Below, one piece after another: positions 6,804 to 12,819 of a stretch of DNA of 12,819 bases (position 1 is the stretch's first letter; each line of letters starts with the position of its first letter). The stretch covers positions 1 to 12,819 of the forward strand of contig RFOO01000012.1 of assembly GCA_009926645.1 (NCBI GenBank), given 5' to 3'. The position numbers and the translations under genes were made by a program. The notes beneath the pieces are model-generated. The model did not search any database. It worked only from the letters and a program-made list of their open reading frames with translations, and was not told where the DNA came from. This stretch comes from a bacterium. GTDB taxonomy: Bacteria > Verrucomicrobiota > Verrucomicrobiia > Opitutales > UBA953.

Positions 6804-8131
6804 CCCCTCCTCTTCTTCAACCTCTCACAACTAATATCCGAAACAAAATTAATCCGTGTCGGTACTTTATAGGCAGACAACACGGCACGACAGGCGGAAC
6901 GAATACTCGATTTTAAAGCATCTAAATCAACATCGGGCTGGGCTACGACCTCGGCTACAACGGCCTGCCCTACAATCACATTCTTTTCTCCATAAACCCT
7001 GCAATCGATTACACCGGATACACCTAAAATAATCGATTCAATTTCGGTGGGCATCACTTTTTCCCCACCGACATTAATGAGCTCACCGATGCGACCGAGA
7101 ATACGAATGGTTCCATCGGGTCCATTCTCCACTTTGTCGCCAGTTCGAAACCAACCATCGGAAGTAAATTTTTCGTTCGTAGCGTTTATATAACCCTCAA
7201 CCTGAGTTTTAGACTTTAACCACAACTCACCTTCCACGACTTTCCAGACGACATTATCATCATCGATTTTTAAATAAGGTGAATCAGGGTCAGGACTACT
7301 GGTGTGCAAAATACCCGTCTCACTCGTACCAAAAGTCTGAACAAAGCGGACAACAGGAAAAGCTTTATGCAATCGATGCAGCAAACTTTCTGGCATCGGT
7401 TCGGTGCCATAAGTGATGAGTCGCAACGAAGGCAAATGAACCACGCCAGACAGAAGCAGAAGATTTAAAAAGGTCGGTGTAGCAGGCAAAACCACGACAC
7501 TATGATTGCGAATAGCCTTAATAACTGAATCAACCGAGCGATTTTCAGGAACCACCAAAAGGGCTCCTGCCGCCAAAGAACTAAGAAGCGTATTAATGCC
7601 TCCGATGTGATCACAGCCGAGCAACGCTAAAATCGGGAGACGATTCGCACGGCGATTTTCGTAAGTTTTCAGCAGTTGAGTAAAATTTTGAACCATGGCC
7701 TTGGGCGAGCCACTCGTCCCACTAGAAAACAAAACAAGACCTGCTTCTTTTTGTCGTGCGAGTTTTTGGAAAATTTCGTGGCGGGAAGACGAATCGATTC
7801 GCGGATAAATTTTCCACTCAGCACCCTCAGCTGTTACCAACCACTGGGCACTCACTTGTGATAGTTTGGCGGGAAACTCTTGTGCATTGCCAGCCAAGGG
7901 GACGGCAAAGTGCCCTGCCGACTCTAACGCCAATAGCCAAGCAACGACGGCGGGACCATGTTCGCCCAAAATGGCGATGACGGTAGGCTCGGATAAATTG
8001 AGTGCCTGCAAATCTGCCTGAGCTTTTCGTGTAAGGGCTAAAAGCTGGGCATAAGTCGTCACGCCCCACGGGCCCGCAAGGGCAGGCTGGGAATCAAACT
8101 TTTGAAAACGTTTCAGAATCCAAGAAGACAT
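6800..8131 (-). CDS. AMP-forming acyl-CoA/acyl-ACP ligase (ANL superfamily)
   Basis: The protein has 443 residues, on the short side for the family. Adenylation motifs appear in order: the phosphate-binding loop LFSSGTSGSPKAM at 134-146, TFGTSETG at 267-273, GWFRTGD at 326-332, and GRIGELINVGGEKVMPTEIE at 346-365 at the hinge. The C-terminus YKVPTRINF...ERLKKRRG is very short after the hinge; the catalytic lysine of the A10 motif is probably one of Lys439/Lys440. It should activate a carboxylic acid as acyl-AMP and load it on a phosphopantetheine thiol, either CoA or one of the two ACPs nearby. Its ATG overlaps the dehydrogenase stop by one base (TAATG). The last codon and stop lie in REP-like module B, so the native C-terminus may have been altered. 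The substrate acid is unknown. Confidence 0.9.
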   Translation of the reverse strand: MSSWILKRFQKFDSQPALAGPWGVTTYAQLLALTRKAQADLQALNLSEPTVIAILGEHGPAVVAWLLALESAGHFAVPLAGNAQEFPAKLSQVSAQWLVTAEGAEWKIYPRIDSSSRHEIFQKLARQKEAGLVLFSSGTSGSPKAMVQNFTQLLKTYENRRANRLPILALLGCDHIGGINTLLSSLAAGALLVVPENRSVDSVIKAIRNHSVVVLPATPTFLNLLLLSGVVHLPSLRLITYGTEPMPESLLHRLHKAFPVVRFVQTFGTSETGILHTSSPDPDSPYLKIDDDNVVWKVVEGELWLKSKTQVEGYINATNEKFTSDGWFRTGDKVENGPDGTIRILGRIGELINVGGEKVMPTEIESIILGVSGVIDCRVYGEKNVIVGQAVVAEVVAQPDVDLDALKSSIRSACRAVLSAYKVPTRINFVSDISCERLKKRRG

Positions 8132-8823
8132 TAAGTCACTTGCCCTAGATAATAAATTTGTCCGCTGGCGAGTTGCGGGTCGTTAATTTTTCCCAAAATA
8201 AATGCGGTCGCTTCGTCCAGAGTTGTGCCCTGCGGGCGTTTAATTCTCTGATTTATTTCCGTTAATTTGTTTTGGCCAACTGCTCTCGTCAGCCGGGTGT
8301 CTATTGGCCCAAAGCCCAGTCCAACTACCTTTATCCCATGAGGCAAAAGTTCTGTGGCCGCGACTTTCGTAAAAGCATCGAGTGCTGCCTTGCTCGCGAC
8401 GTAGGCGGCCTCCCCTGCTAAAGCCAAAGGCACTGCCACCGTTGTTATGTTAATGATAAGCCCTTTGCGTTGTCGCACCATCGACTTTCCCGCAGCCTGC
8501 AGACAATAGAATGCACCCAGATAATTCGTGCGCATGAGCGATTCAGCAACCGAACCTGGCGTCAGCAGAAGAGCGTTCATCGAGGCAGATCCAGCGTTAT
8601 TGATGAGCAAATCGATTCCCTGACTGGATTCACCGATTTTGGCTACCGTACTTTGCACCGATGGTTCATGCGTAATATCAATCGCGTGCGAATGAAACCG
8701 CGGATGATTAATGTCAGAATTTTCCCGAGCCAATCCGTGCACAGTCCATCCGCATTCAAGCAGTTTGTGAGCTAAAGCCCTACCTAGGCCGCGAGAGGTT
8801 CCTGTAAGAATAGCCAGTTTCAC
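8131..8823 (-). CDS. short-chain dehydrogenase/reductase, probable 3-oxoacyl-ACP reductase
   Basis: The protein has 230 residues and is a classical SDR. The NAD(P)-binding TGTSRGLG is at 7-14, NNAG at 75-78, the active-site Asn at 100, and YVASK with Tyr141 and Lys145. The position normally held by the catalytic Ser (IIxIxS in FabG) is Thr128 in IINITTVAV. Arg11 after the glycine motif suggests, but does not prove, NADPH preference. Between an ACP-associated ligase and, beyond the cassette, a KAS III, the likely job is reduction of a 3-ketoacyl-ACP to 3-hydroxyacyl-ACP. Sugar or polyol oxidation is an alternative. The start codon is GTG, 8 bases after the preceding acyltransferase stop, with no Shine-Dalgarno sequence. 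Confidence 0.88.
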   Translation of the reverse strand: MKLAILTGTSRGLGRALAHKLLECGWTVHGLARENSDINHPRFHSHAIDITHEPSVQSTVAKIGESSQGIDLLINNAGSASMNALLLTPGSVAESLMRTNYLGAFYCLQAAGKSMVRQRKGLIINITTVAVPLALAGEAAYVASKAALDAFTKVAATELLPHGIKVVGLGFGPIDTRLTRAVGQNKLTEINQRIKRPQGTTLDEATAFILGKINDPQLASGQIYYLGQVT

Positions 8824-8831
8824 TGAGCGAA

Positions 8832-9845
8832 TTATTTAGTGAATAATTTTAATTTTTTTTGCAACGGCTCATCAAAAAAACGATGAACGATAAGACCGAA
8901 AATAATTGATGTTAATACGGAAACACTTGCTAAGATAATTCCATTGGAATTTAAGTGAATCTTTCGGCTAAGAAGAGCGAAAAAGTGTATGATAAATAGA
9001 TGTGTTAGATATATTGCATAACTCGCATCCCCGATTTGAATAAAAACCTTTTTTAAAGACAGTGAAGTTTCCTGAAAAGCAGACTCGGCTACTAAGCCGA
9101 GATAAACAATAAAAACAGGAAAAAAATAATAGGTGACTAATGTTAGCGCATTGCCTTGCCGATGTTGATTATAAAACCATTCGCTATAGGCTAAAAACGT
9201 ACATAACACTAGCATCGATAGTATCGCTGCCTTATTTCTGAGTCGTAGTTTAAAATACTTATTAACCAGCCATAGGTTTATACCTGCGATAAAAAACAGA
9301 ACAACAGGGCGATGGTAAAAATTTGCCGCTACCGTTGTGGAGAATTTACTGAAATACCACCAACTTATTACTATCAGTGTTGTGGTCAAAACTGGCCTAC
9401 CTCGGCTCATCCATAATCCCACAGCACAACTAACATAAAACACCATTTCGTAATTAATACTCCACCCGGGCCCAAGCAATGGAACGATATTTCCATTTTG
9501 GGCCTTATACGGAATAAACATTAAAGAAAAAATATATTCCCACCCTATTCCCGTGTTTCCTGAAGATCTTAAATGCGGGTATAACCAAGTCACAACTGCC
9601 GCGACTGATGTCGTGATCCAATACAAAGGGATGATTCGAATAAAGCGTTTTTTAATAAAGCGAACTGGCGAAGACTCAGATTCTAAGAGCATTGCCATAA
9701 TGACTCCGCTCAAAACAAAGAAAATATTAACTCCCGAAGCACCAAAACCCGGTTGGTAGTCTGTATGAAAAAAAACAACCGCAACACATGCAATTGCTCG
9801 GAGTGCTTGAAGTAATTCGAGTTTAGGTTGAGTATTTAGTTTCAT
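8832..9845 (-). CDS. membrane acyltransferase-3 family protein (no SGNH domain)
   Basis: The protein has 337 residues with about ten hydrophobic segments, a typical size for stand-alone acyltransferase-3 (ExoZ/OafA-like) proteins. The N-terminal LRAIACVAVVFFHTDY holds the family's Arg16 and His27. GASGVNIFFVLSGVIM (35-50), GPGWSINYEMVFY and the late IGDASYAIYLTH complete the pattern. It should transfer an acetyl or other short acyl group to a sugar on a lipid-linked or membrane-exposed glycan. The start overlaps the ACP2 stop by 4 bases (ATGA). Composition is strongly A+T-rich (two hand-counted 60-base lines gave 32% GC) against about 55% in the adjacent dehydrogenase, hinting at a separate origin. 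Confidence 0.9.
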   Translation of the reverse strand: MKLNTQPKLELLQALRAIACVAVVFFHTDYQPGFGASGVNIFFVLSGVIMAMLLESESSPVRFIKKRFIRIIPLYWITTSVAAVVTWLYPHLRSSGNTGIGWEYIFSLMFIPYKAQNGNIVPLLGPGWSINYEMVFYVSCAVGLWMSRGRPVLTTTLIVISWWYFSKFSTTVAANFYHRPVVLFFIAGINLWLVNKYFKLRLRNKAAILSMLVLCTFLAYSEWFYNQHRQGNALTLVTYYFFPVFIVYLGLVAESAFQETSLSLKKVFIQIGDASYAIYLTHLFIIHFFALLSRKIHLNSNGIILASVSVLTSIIFGLIVHRFFDEPLQKKLKLFTK

Positions 9846-10141
9846 ACTTTATTCACCACTTCGACCATATAATCAGCCAGCAAACCCACTCGTCGAAAAG
9901 GCGAAGTGAGTCGGCTCATGGCTTTTTCATCGGCTAAAGTAACACGCTTACCAAATTGATTAAAAATGTCTTGCTCGAGATCCGCAATCAGCGTGACCAG
10001 TCCGATACTATCAAGGTGCGCCGCATCACCGAAAAGGTGGGTTGATTCATCGGCATTTAGCAAAGCGGGCTTGCCCAGTTCCAGCGCAAGGGAACCCAGC
10101 CGTTGAATAACTAAATCTAAACTCTGCTTTCTTGTTATCAT
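9842..10141 (-). CDS. acyl carrier protein-like (ACP2)
   Basis: A 99-residue protein with a carrier-protein core: AHLDSIGLVTLIADLEQDI, in which Ser45 is the predicted phosphopantetheine attachment residue, preceded by a helix with LFGDAAHL and followed by a final helix SPFRRVGLLADYMVEVV. It is longer than ACP1 and has DSI rather than DSL, resembling stand-alone carrier proteins of adenylation-based pathways rather than AcpP. The start overlaps the HAD phosphatase stop by one base and the stop overlaps the acyltransferase start by 4 bases, so it is sandwiched between the two. A natural loading partner is the downstream AMP-forming ligase; this is inference. Confidence 0.8.
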   Translation of the reverse strand: MITRKQSLDLVIQRLGSLALELGKPALLNADESTHLFGDAAHLDSIGLVTLIADLEQDIFNQFGKRVTLADEKAMSRLTSPFRRVGLLADYMVEVVNKV

Positions 10142-10827
10142 TATAGGTGACGAACGACCTCACGCAAATCAGTCAATTTGATTTGAGCTTCTCCGTTTAC
10201 AGCAGGGCTGACTGATTGATACTGCCCTTCGGGTCGGAGAATTTGTAGAGTTTTCCAGCCCAAGAGATTGGGGGCGACAAAGTCTTTAGCTGGATTATCA
10301 GCGATGTAAATATACTGAAGCCCCGGGTGTCGCTGCATCATCAACTCAAAAGCCCGAGGGGAAGGCTTCCAGTATTGCCGTCCTAATTCCTCCGTAAAAA
10401 TTGGCTCGGGAATCCAACGCTGTACACCAAGGGCCTCGGCTTTGTTCCTTTGGGTTGGCAGATATCCATCGGAAATTAATCCCAAGGTCGCATGCGGCTT
10501 CAATAATTCAATCGCTTCTAAAGCATCAGGAAACCAAGGCAAACTTTCAGGTCGGTGTCCTCGGTAAATCTCGAGTAACTTTTGTACCTTAGATTCCTCC
10601 ATTTCACCGTGCCCGAGCAGACGGTAGGCTTGTTGAAAAAGTTCTTTGCGTTGGCCAGCATGAAACAAACCCTGTGCCGCGTCTCCCAGTCCCGCTAAAC
10701 CCCATTTCTCTTCAGCAAATTTACCGGTTGCCACAAGTGCAGAAGAGACAAAGGCATGCTCGGGATAGAGCGTGTCGTCGAGATCAAAGACGACACAGGT
10801 ATCGAAGATTTTTCGACTCACTTGCAC
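10141..10827 (-). CDS. HAD-superfamily hydrolase (probable small-molecule phosphatase)
   Basis: The protein has 228 residues and all four HAD motifs: FDLDDTLYP with nucleophile Asp15 and Asp17, LISDGY with Ser119, the lysine of YWKPSPRAF (Lys154), and IADNPAKDF with Asp177 and Asp182. The segment between motifs I and II is a helical C1-type cap. HAD enzymes of this type dephosphorylate sugar or nucleotide phosphates; the substrate is not predictable. It lacks the extra domains of FkbH-type glyceryl-ACP synthases. The start is GTG, 16 bases after the glycosyltransferase stop; a second GTG two codons on could also be used. Its stop overlaps the ACP2 start by one base (TAATG). The same strand and order as the ATP-grasp and glycosyltransferase genes suggest a shared step. 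Confidence 0.87.
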   Translation of the reverse strand: MQVSRKIFDTCVVFDLDDTLYPEHAFVSSALVATGKFAEEKWGLAGLGDAAQGLFHAGQRKELFQQAYRLLGHGEMEESKVQKLLEIYRGHRPESLPWFPDALEAIELLKPHATLGLISDGYLPTQRNKAEALGVQRWIPEPIFTEELGRQYWKPSPRAFELMMQRHPGLQYIYIADNPAKDFVAPNLLGWKTLQILRPEGQYQSVSPAVNGEAQIKLTDLREVVRHL

Positions 10828-10843
10828 GGAAATTAGCTATAAT

Positions 10844-11854
10844 TTAAAACCAACGAATGACACGCATCAGGATCTTAAAAAGCCAGGGAGTATTAATAAT
10901 GGTTCGTAAAATCGGATATCTTAACCCTTTATACTCTTCGAAACTAAAATCACGAAATGGAATACGATTTTCCTGAAGTAATGTTTCATAAATTTCATGT
11001 GCCTTCTGAAGAGGAAGAACTTTACGCCATAGTCGAAGACATAAGAAAAAAACAAAGCTTTGCTGTCTCGATTTGATTCGCTGCAAAGTGGCTGGTGGCA
11101 GTTTCCCGAAACGGGTTTCGCCAGAAACTAAGGGGTCAAAACCTCGCATTGTAATAAAAAAGTTTTCAATATGCTTCAACTCACGATTCAAATCGCCTTT
11201 CTTACTTAGAGAACCAGGCATCTGCACATAAGCAACGACCTCTGATGGCAAGTGCGCAACGGTTGAGGCCGATAGAAAAAGCTGCGTTGTAAATAAAACA
11301 TCACCCCAATGTCTTGATTTAGGATTAAAGCGTGGGCCGTTATTTTCAATAAGCCTTCTTTTAAAAATATAATTCCAACAGTAATTAGGGTAGTTAACTC
11401 GCGCAAGGTATTCAGCCCCTGATTCAATTTGTCCCAATGTCGGGGACAAATTATCGGAATGTTTCACAACTTCATACAAGGAAACCGTTTTATAATCAAA
11501 GGTGATAATATCTAATTGCCCTTTTTGGGCCTGAGCAAAGACAGCCTGAGCTGTTTCCGGAATGAGATAATCATCAGCGTCCAGAAACCAAAAATACTCG
11601 CCGCGTGCACGCTCAATGGCTGTATTACGCGAGGCTGAGACCCCTTGGTTTGATTGATTTAAAATTGTAATACAGGGAAACTTTTTGCCCAAGCCTTGTA
11701 AAATCTCCAAAGTATTATCCGTTGATCCATCATTAAGCAGAAAAATTTCCAACTCTTGCAGTGGTATCTTTTGAGTAACAATCGATTCGATGCACCTCTC
11801 AATGCAAGAAGAGGCATTATACATCGGAATAATAATGGAGAGATAGGGTTTCAT
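10844..11854 (-). CDS. family 2 glycosyltransferase
   Basis: The protein has 336 residues. The N-terminal ~110 residues are a GT-A fold: LSIIIPMYNASSCIERCIESI at 5-25, NDGSTDNT at 41-48, QGVSASRNTAIERARGEY at 70-87, and the metal-binding DAD at 92-94 in LDADDYL. The C-terminal part has no membrane helix that I can see, though hydrophobic stretches near the end could contact membrane. It transfers a nucleotide-activated sugar to a growing lipid-linked glycan on the cytoplasmic face; donor and acceptor are unknown. It starts 15 bases after the ATP-grasp stop in a very A+T-rich leader lacking a Shine-Dalgarno sequence. GC varies sharply along the gene: hand-counted 60-base lines were 25% and 53%. 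Confidence 0.92.
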   Translation of the reverse strand: MKPYLSIIIPMYNASSCIERCIESIVTQKIPLQELEIFLLNDGSTDNTLEILQGLGKKFPCITILNQSNQGVSASRNTAIERARGEYFWFLDADDYLIPETAQAVFAQAQKGQLDIITFDYKTVSLYEVVKHSDNLSPTLGQIESGAEYLARVNYPNYCWNYIFKRRLIENNGPRFNPKSRHWGDVLFTTQLFLSASTVAHLPSEVVAYVQMPGSLSKKGDLNRELKHIENFFITMRGFDPLVSGETRFGKLPPATLQRIKSRQQSFVFFLCLRLWRKVLPLQKAHEIYETLLQENRIPFRDFSFEEYKGLRYPILRTIINTPWLFKILMRVIRWF

Positions 11855-11869
11855 TTTAAAAATAAAAAA

Positions 11870-12819
11870 TTACTTAATGGCTGGCTTAACAAACACTGCG
11901 GCATCGTAACGTAACATTAATAGCCCGTCTTGCCAGTCATCGTGTGCTGAACAAGTCATGCCTAAAGCCTCTTCTAAGATCCATTTACCGAATGTTGCAC
12001 CTGCGGCATGAGCCAGAGGATACCCTCCGCCGAATCGTGCATTAATCTCAAAAACGACAGGCCCCTCTTTGGTTAAAATTGCCTGAAAACAGAAAGGACC
12101 CCTAAGGCCAGGCAAAGCCTCAACTATCTGTTTCGCTAATTGATGGAGATCTGTTCGGCGCTCCGTTACGCCTTTACTGACTTCTCCACTACGCGTCTCG
12201 ATTCGACGATGCGGAACAACAGTTCTAAGTTTGCCGGACTGATCGACATAACAATTCACGGTATATTCCGGACCAAAGCAACGCTCTTGGGCTACATAAG
12301 AATTAACATCGAGATTGAGATTTTTTGCCTCAGCGGCTTTATCAATAAAATGCAAGCCAATCGAACGGCTTCCATCAATGCGCTTTAAAACAAGTGGCCC
12401 GCTCATTTCTCTTCGCCCAGAAATAACTTGTTCTAAAAGAACAGTTCGTGGAGAGGGTATTCCATGAGATGCAAGCACCTCTGCTGTCTTAAATTTGTCT
12501 CGTGCAATAGCGATGGTTGCGGAAGTTGAAACCATCACTTTGACTCCTCGAGCAATCAGTTCATCCCTCGCCTCAGCCAGCATCAGCAATTCGGTGTCAA
12601 TCGTAGGGACGATTAAGCCAATTTTTCGATTAGTACATATCTGAAAAAGACTCTTTAAATATTGGGGGGAACTAACCGGCGGGACCGTTTCGAAATCGTC
12701 GACAAATTGACAAGCTGCGCTGGATTTCGCATCCGAATCTAGCCCTAGAATCGTCAGTGGAACGCCAAGCGACTTAGCGTCCACATAGAAGGTTCGGGCA
12801 AGTTCGACTCGTCGCCCAG
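11870..12819 (-). CDS. ATP-grasp carboxylate-amine ligase (5' end outside window)
   Basis: The frame is open to the right edge. Codons before the first internal GTG (12784) read GRRVELARTFYVDA, which matches the conserved N-terminal pre-ATP-grasp motif (GxGRRxxL...F) of carbamoyl-phosphate-synthase-like ATP-grasp proteins. The true start is therefore outside the window, probably by only a few codons; 315 residues are visible. Later landmarks are PSPRTVLLE, the ATP-binding LVLKRIDGSRSIGL, a second block YVAQERCFGPEYTVNCYV, and the metal-binding VVFEINARFGGGYPLAHAAG. Such enzymes join a carboxylate to an amine through an acyl phosphate, and homologues are common in polysaccharide clusters where they modify sugars with amino-acid-like groups. 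The substrate is unknown. Confidence 0.87.
   Translation of the reverse strand, partial: GRRVELARTFYVDAKSLGVPLTILGLDSDAKSSAACQFVDDFETVPPVSSPQYLKSLFQICTNRKIGLIVPTIDTELLMLAEARDELIARGVKVMVSTSATIAIARDKFKTAEVLASHGIPSPRTVLLEQVISGRREMSGPLVLKRIDGSRSIGLHFIDKAAEAKNLNLDVNSYVAQERCFGPEYTVNCYVDQSGKLRTVVPHRRIETRSGEVSKGVTERRTDLHQLAKQIVEALPGLRGPFCFQAILTKEGPVVFEINARFGGGYPLAHAAGATFGKWILEEALGMTCSAHDDWQDGLLMLRYDAAVFVKPAIK

Noticed and set aside
6644..6916. Plus-strand open frame downstream of the four-helix-bundle gene
   Set aside because: Its translation is the repeat modules (repeated LHGRHGVA) followed by the antisense of the ligase 3' end; there is no family resemblance.
12784..12786. GTG at 12784 as the start of the ATP-grasp gene
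   Set aside because: In-frame codons upstream encode GRRVELARTFY, a conserved part of the N-terminal domain, so the gene begins beyond the window.

Overview
The window is a stretch of a surface-polysaccharide (O-antigen, capsule or glycolipid) gene cluster. Thirteen protein-coding genes are supported. Twelve lie on the minus strand in what looks like one long operon transcribed from high to low coordinates. One small gene on the plus strand sits in the middle of it. Taxonomy cannot be settled from the sequence. A Verrucomicrobiota-like bacterium is my best guess (about 0.4), because an EpsI-type exosortase accessory gene, a stand-alone 23S-intervening-sequence four-helix-bundle gene among octamer repeats, and intermediate GC occur together. 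Bacteroidota or another phylum with weak Shine-Dalgarno use is possible.

Layout in the direction of minus-strand transcription. First block (12819 to 6800): a 5'-truncated ATP-grasp ligase, a family 2 glycosyltransferase, a HAD phosphatase, an acyl carrier protein (ACP2), a membrane acyltransferase-3 protein, a short-chain dehydrogenase and an AMP-forming acyl ligase. Then comes an 800-base interruption (5998-6799) holding repeats and a plus-strand S23/IVP-type four-helix-bundle gene. Second block (5997 to 1286): a ketoacyl-ACP synthase III, a second acyl carrier protein (ACP1), a NeuD/PglD-type hexapeptide acyltransferase, an EpsI-like protein and an acyltransferase-3/SGNH O-acetyltransferase. 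After another repeat module, a HAD-UbiA fusion prenyltransferase runs off the left edge. Many junctions are 1-base (TAATG) or 4-base (ATGA) overlaps, which indicates tight translational coupling.

How the genes could work together (inference): the ligase and ACPs activate a small acid, KAS III extends it, the dehydrogenase reduces the 3-keto group, and the NeuD-type enzyme transfers the acyl group to a sugar. No dehydratase is present, so a 3-hydroxyacyl group is the simplest predicted product. The two acyltransferase-3 proteins would add further O-acyl groups at the membrane, the glycosyltransferase adds a sugar, and the UbiA protein may make a polyprenyl-linked donor.

The most notable non-coding signal is a set of REP-like modules. 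Each is a GTAG tetranucleotide, a perfect or near-perfect 21-22-nt palindrome with covarying stem bases, and a run of GTGCAAAR octamers. One lies upstream of the UbiA gene and two between the four-helix-bundle gene and the ligase. One of these GTAGs supplies the ligase stop codon. A further octamer array on the other side of the four-helix-bundle gene forms a 23-bp perfect inverted repeat around it, suggesting a small mobile or passenger cassette that split the acyl-ACP operon.
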